Assembly (NCBI GenBank): GCA_038924245.1
Contig: JBCKVB010000030.1
Span: 1 to 16,870, forward strand
DNA length: 16,870 nt
Source: SURF-13 sp038924245
GTDB taxonomy: Bacteria > Pseudomonadota > Gammaproteobacteria > SURF-13
Direction: 5' to 3'
Shown here: positions 13,683 through 16,870 of the stretch, in pieces
Layout of the letters: every line of letters starts with the position of its first letter
How positions within the stretch are numbered: position 1 is the stretch's first letter
Notes under the pieces: generated by a model
The model's input: only the letters and a program-made list of their open reading frames with translations
The model's database searches: none
Told to the model about the DNA's origin: nothing
Program-made: the position numbers and the translations under genes

Positions 13683-14684
13683 ATGATAACGCAAATACCC
13701 CTCACTGTGCAGCGCCCGCTGTGGCAAGCCGAACTCGCGCGCGCCATCAGCAACCCGGCAGAACTGCTCAGGCTGCTGGAGTTGCCCGTCAGTCTGCTCG
13801 CGGACGCCGTCCGGGCGGGCAAGGAGTTTCCCTTGCGCGTGCCGCGCGGTTACGTGGCGCGCATGAAGCCGGGCGACCAGCATGACCCGCTGCTGCGTCA
13901 GGTGCTACCGGTGGGGGAGGAGGGGGTCAGCGCGGAGGGTTACACGCAGGATGCCTTGAACGAGCTTCAGGCCATGCCGGTGGCCGGGCTGCTGCACAAA
14001 TACCAGGGGCGGGCGCTGCTGGTGACCACCGGCGCGTGCGCGTTGCACTGCCGTTATTGTTTCCGCCGCCATTTTCCCTATGCCGAGGCCGCGCCGCGCG
14101 AGTGGAGCGAGGCGCTGGATTACCTGGCGCGGGATACCTCGATCAGCGAAGTGATCCTGAGCGGCGGCGATCCACTGTCCTTGCCCGATGCGCGCCTCGC
14201 GCCATTGGCGGAGCGGCTGGCGGCGATTCCGCACCTGAAATATCTGCGTATCCACACCCGTTTGCCCATCGTATTGCCGGAACGGGTGGACGACCAGTTG
14301 CTCGATTGGTTGACCGGCACGCGCTTGAAACCCATCATGGTGGTGCACGCCAACCACGCGCGGGAGATAGACGATAATGTGTGCGCGGCGCTGGCGCGGT
14401 TGGCGCGGCGCGGCGTCGCGCTGTTTAATCAGTCGGTGTTGCTGAAAGGCATCAACGACAGCGCCGAGGCGCTGGCCGCCCTGAGTCAGGGCTTGTTCGA
14501 CGCCGGGGTCACGCCCTATTATCTGCACCTTTTGGACCGGGTGCAGGGTGCGGCGCACTTTGAGGTGAGCGAAACACGCGCACGGGAATTGATGGCCGAA
14601 GTGCGGGCGCGGCTCCCCGGCTATCTGGTGCCGCGCCTGGTGCGCGAGATCGCGGGCGCCCCCGCCAAACAGCCGTTGGTGTAG
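13683..14684 (+). CDS. epmB: EpmB, L-lysine 2,3-aminomutase for EF-P modification
   Basis: Radical-SAM, PLP-dependent enzyme that converts lysine to (R)-beta-lysine, the group EpmA transfers to EF-P. It has 333 residues (E. coli 342). The iron-sulfur cluster motif is CALHCRYC (Cys119, 123, 126), followed by FRRHFPYAEA. Family stretches include LRVPRGYVARMKPGDQHDPL, LHKYQGRALL, ILSGGDPLSLPD, LRIHTRLPIVLPERV and the C-terminal YYLHLLDRVQGAAHF. The start ATG 13683 matches the E. coli protein length. It diverges from efp-epmA, so the full EpmA-EpmB-EF-P set is within 2.7 kb. The hydroxylase EpmC is not in the window. Confidence 0.96.
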   Translation: MITQIPLTVQRPLWQAELARAISNPAELLRLLELPVSLLADAVRAGKEFPLRVPRGYVARMKPGDQHDPLLRQVLPVGEEGVSAEGYTQDALNELQAMPVAGLLHKYQGRALLVTTGACALHCRYCFRRHFPYAEAAPREWSEALDYLARDTSISEVILSGGDPLSLPDARLAPLAERLAAIPHLKYLRIHTRLPIVLPERVDDQLLDWLTGTRLKPIMVVHANHAREIDDNVCAALARLARRGVALFNQSVLLKGINDSAEALAALSQGLFDAGVTPYYLHLLDRVQGAAHFEVSETRARELMAEVRARLPGYLVPRLVREIAGAPAKQPLV

Positions 14685-14812
14685 ACTGGCGTAAACAGGC
14701 TCTAATTCCATGCTTTTGCGCCGCACACGGATGTGCCAGTGTCGCGGGAGGCAGGACGCCGGGAGCGACCGCCGATACAGGACTGAGTCGTATCTACACA
14801 CAGGGTATGCGG

Positions 14813-16870
14813 GTGAAGCAGGAAAACATCTTACGGCTGCTGATTGTTGACGATTCCTCGAACGACGCGGAGCTCATGGTAACCATGCTGCGCCGCGCCG
14901 GGCATGGCGTGCGTCCGCTGCGCGCCGCCGCGCCCGATGATTTTAAAAAGGCGCTGGAGGAACAGGTGCTGGACTTGATCCTGTGCAACCCCCTTACCAC
15001 GCGCTTGAGCGCCGCCCAGGCGCTCACCCTGCTGCGCGAATCGGGCAAGGATATCCCGCTCATCGTGGTGGCCGAGGCCCCGGAGCAGATCGCCGCCTGT
15101 GATCTGCTGCAGTCGGGCGCGCGCGATATCGTACCCAAGGTGCAGTTGGAGCGTCTGCAACATATAGTGGCGCGCGAGCTTTCCGACCTGAAACAACGCC
15201 GCGCCTACCGGCATTGCGAGACGGCGTTGCGCGAGGCGGAAAAGCGCTGCCGTTCGCTGCTCGACAGTTCGCGCGACGCCATCGCCTACGTGCACGATGG
15301 CATGCACAGCTACGCCAACAGCGCTTATCTCGGCTTGTTCGGCTACCACACCGCCGAAGAACTGGAGGGCGTGCCCATCATGGATATGGTGGCGCCCGCC
15401 GATCACAACCTGTTCAAGGAATTTCTGCGCGGCTACGCGCGCGGCGGCGAACAGGCCGGCGTGAGCGTGTCCAGCGCCCTGGAAGTGCGTGGCCTGCACG
15501 CCAGCGGCAAGGAATTCAATATCCACATGGAGTTCAGCGCGGCCAGCATTGATGGCGAACCCTGCACCCAGCTGGTGGTGCGCGACTTGTCGGAAAACGA
15601 AGAGGTCGCGCGGAAGCTCAAGGCCTTGAGCCGCCAGGACCTGCTGGCCGGCTTGTACAACCACCAGTATTTTCTGGAGCTGCTGGACAACGCCGTGTCC
15701 GGCGCGGTGGCCGGTAAAGGAAACAGCGCCTTCTTATACATTGAGCTGGATGATTTTCAGGCCATCAAGGACAAGGTCGGCATCGCGGCGAGCAACCTGG
15801 TGCTGAGTGACGCCGCCGCCCTGCTACGCCCCAGGCTGGGCGACTCGAACAGCCTGGCGCGCTTTGGGGATGCGTTGTTTACCGTGCTGTTGCCGAATAA
15901 AAGCATGGAGCAAGCGCAGCAAATGGGCGAGGCGGTGCGCAAGGCCATCAGCGACGCGATTTTTGACGCCGCCGGGCAATCGGTGACCGCCACCTGCAGC
16001 ATCGGTATCACGCTGATTGCCGAGAGCACCTCTAACGGCCACGAGGCGCTGAGACAGGCGAGCCGGGCGTGCGGCGTGGTCAAGGCCGTGGGCGGCAACC
16101 GGGTGCAGGTGTATAACCCCGCGCTGGGCGACCGCCGCCTGTACGGGGATTTGCGCGACATGGTGGAGCAGGTGCAAGACGCGCTGCAGCACAACCGGTT
16201 CCGCCTGGTGTTTCAACCCATCGTCAGCCTGCGCGGCGAGGGCGGTGAGAACTATCAGGTGCTGCTGCGCATGCTGGACGGGCAGAGCAAAGAGATCGCG
16301 CCGGCCAAGTTCCTGCCCGCGGTGGAGGTGGCCCAGCTTGGCGCGCAGATAGACCGCTGGGTCATCGAACAAGCCATACAAGCGCTGGCCAACAAGCGCA
16401 AGAGCGGCGGCAAGATGTGTTTCTTCATCAAGCTGTTCGAAGATACGCTGCGCGATTCGGAACTGCTGCCCTGGTTCAGCGAGCGCCTCAAGGCGGCGCG
16501 GCTGCCGGGCGACACGCTCACCTTTGTCACCAGCGAGAGCAGCGCGGTGAATGCCCTGAAAGAGGCCAAAATGCTGGCGCATGGCCTCAAGGAGCTGCGC
16601 TGCCGGTTTGCGCTGGATCACTTCGGTAAAAGCGCGGATGTCAATTACCTGAAACACCTGCCGCTGCACTATCTCAAGATTGACGGCGAGTTTCTCGCCG
16701 ACCTGGCGAGCAATCCCAAGCATCAAGCCAAGGTGAAGGCGATCAATGAGATGGCGCACGGGATGAATCTGCTGACGGTCGCCGAGTGGGTGCAGGACGC
16801 GAGCACGCTGCCCGTGCTGTGGCAGTACGGCGTGGACTTTGTGCAAGGCTACTACTTCCAGAAACCCTCT
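14813..16870 (+). CDS. fimX: FimX-like degenerate REC-PAS-GGDEF-EAL protein (3' end cut)
   Basis: In Pseudomonas FimX binds cyclic di-GMP and promotes type IV pilus assembly and twitching. The 686 visible residues (P. aeruginosa FimX 691) end at the EAL-domain motif QGYYFQKP, so only a few residues are missing. Domains in order are REC (about 7-125), PAS (140-255), GGDEF-like (265-430) and EAL-like (435 on). All catalytic sites are changed: the REC phospho-acceptor is CN (58-59), GGDEF reads GDALF (352-356), EAL reads QVL (482-484), the metal Asn is Lys540 and DDFG is DHFG (602-605). The substrate-contact sequence FQPIVSLRGE is kept, so it probably binds but does not turn over c-di-GMP. GTG 14813 follows AGGG at good spacing; ATG 14807 is an alternative. 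Confidence 0.82.
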   Translation, partial: MKQENILRLLIVDDSSNDAELMVTMLRRAGHGVRPLRAAAPDDFKKALEEQVLDLILCNPLTTRLSAAQALTLLRESGKDIPLIVVAEAPEQIAACDLLQSGARDIVPKVQLERLQHIVARELSDLKQRRAYRHCETALREAEKRCRSLLDSSRDAIAYVHDGMHSYANSAYLGLFGYHTAEELEGVPIMDMVAPADHNLFKEFLRGYARGGEQAGVSVSSALEVRGLHASGKEFNIHMEFSAASIDGEPCTQLVVRDLSENEEVARKLKALSRQDLLAGLYNHQYFLELLDNAVSGAVAGKGNSAFLYIELDDFQAIKDKVGIAASNLVLSDAAALLRPRLGDSNSLARFGDALFTVLLPNKSMEQAQQMGEAVRKAISDAIFDAAGQSVTATCSIGITLIAESTSNGHEALRQASRACGVVKAVGGNRVQVYNPALGDRRLYGDLRDMVEQVQDALQHNRFRLVFQPIVSLRGEGGENYQVLLRMLDGQSKEIAPAKFLPAVEVAQLGAQIDRWVIEQAIQALANKRKSGGKMCFFIKLFEDTLRDSELLPWFSERLKAARLPGDTLTFVTSESSAVNALKEAKMLAHGLKELRCRFALDHFGKSADVNYLKHLPLHYLKIDGEFLADLASNPKHQAKVKAINEMAHGMNLLTVAEWVQDASTLPVLWQYGVDFVQGYYFQKPS

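Overview
The window is about 16.9 kb of GC-rich, gene-dense chromosome from a gammaproteobacterium. The lptA-lptB-rpoN-hpf-ptsN-rapZ order, the EpmA/EpmB/EF-P set, a CorA close to the enterobacterial protein and a FimX-like protein all point that way. The presence of HPr kinase and GldAFG-like genes suggests a free-living, Chromatiales-like lineage, but I cannot name a genus.

Layout. Positions 1-996 hold the end of lptA and all of lptB (lipopolysaccharide export). Positions 1016-2915 hold a near-consensus sigma-54 promoter, rpoN (sigma-54) and hpf (ribosome hibernation). Positions 2962-5484 are a compact regulatory phosphotransferase block: ptsN (EIIA-Ntr), a short HPr-kinase-like gene, rapZ, a mannose-family EIIA and HPr. 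Three junctions in the first 5 kb are ATGA overlaps (lptA/lptB, ptsN/hprK-like, rapZ/EIIA), so translational coupling is likely. No Enzyme I gene follows HPr; corA (5580-6527) comes next. Positions 6544-10574 encode a GldAFG-like ABC system: an ATPase, a 725-residue protein in which an ABC-2 permease is fused in frame to a GldG-like subunit, and a DUF4340 protein. mutM (10580-11395) ends this rightward run.

Positions 11402-11554 carry a non-coding element made of consecutive hairpins, with IS5-like ends. It lies between mutM and the convergent cold-shock gene csp (minus strand). csp has a recognisable promoter and a leader of about 155 nt. Next come epmA and efp (minus strand) and the divergent epmB (plus strand). 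Together they form the EF-P beta-lysylation module: substrate, ligase and lysine aminomutase. The window closes with a nearly complete FimX-like REC-PAS-GGDEF-EAL protein whose catalytic motifs are all degenerate.

The most unusual features are: (1) a 79-bp double-hairpin repeat present twice, about 4.7 kb apart, both times inside coding sequence. One copy fuses the permease and GldG-like genes and supplies a Shine-Dalgarno sequence; the other supplies the epmA start codon. (2) A near-perfect sigma-54 promoter directly in front of rpoN itself. (3) An HPr-kinase-like gene lacking both its N-terminal domain and the acidic and arginine residues of its signature motif. (4) The IS5-like hairpin element. 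No RNA genes, CRISPR arrays or transposase genes were seen, and no gene-free stretch exceeds 300 bases.
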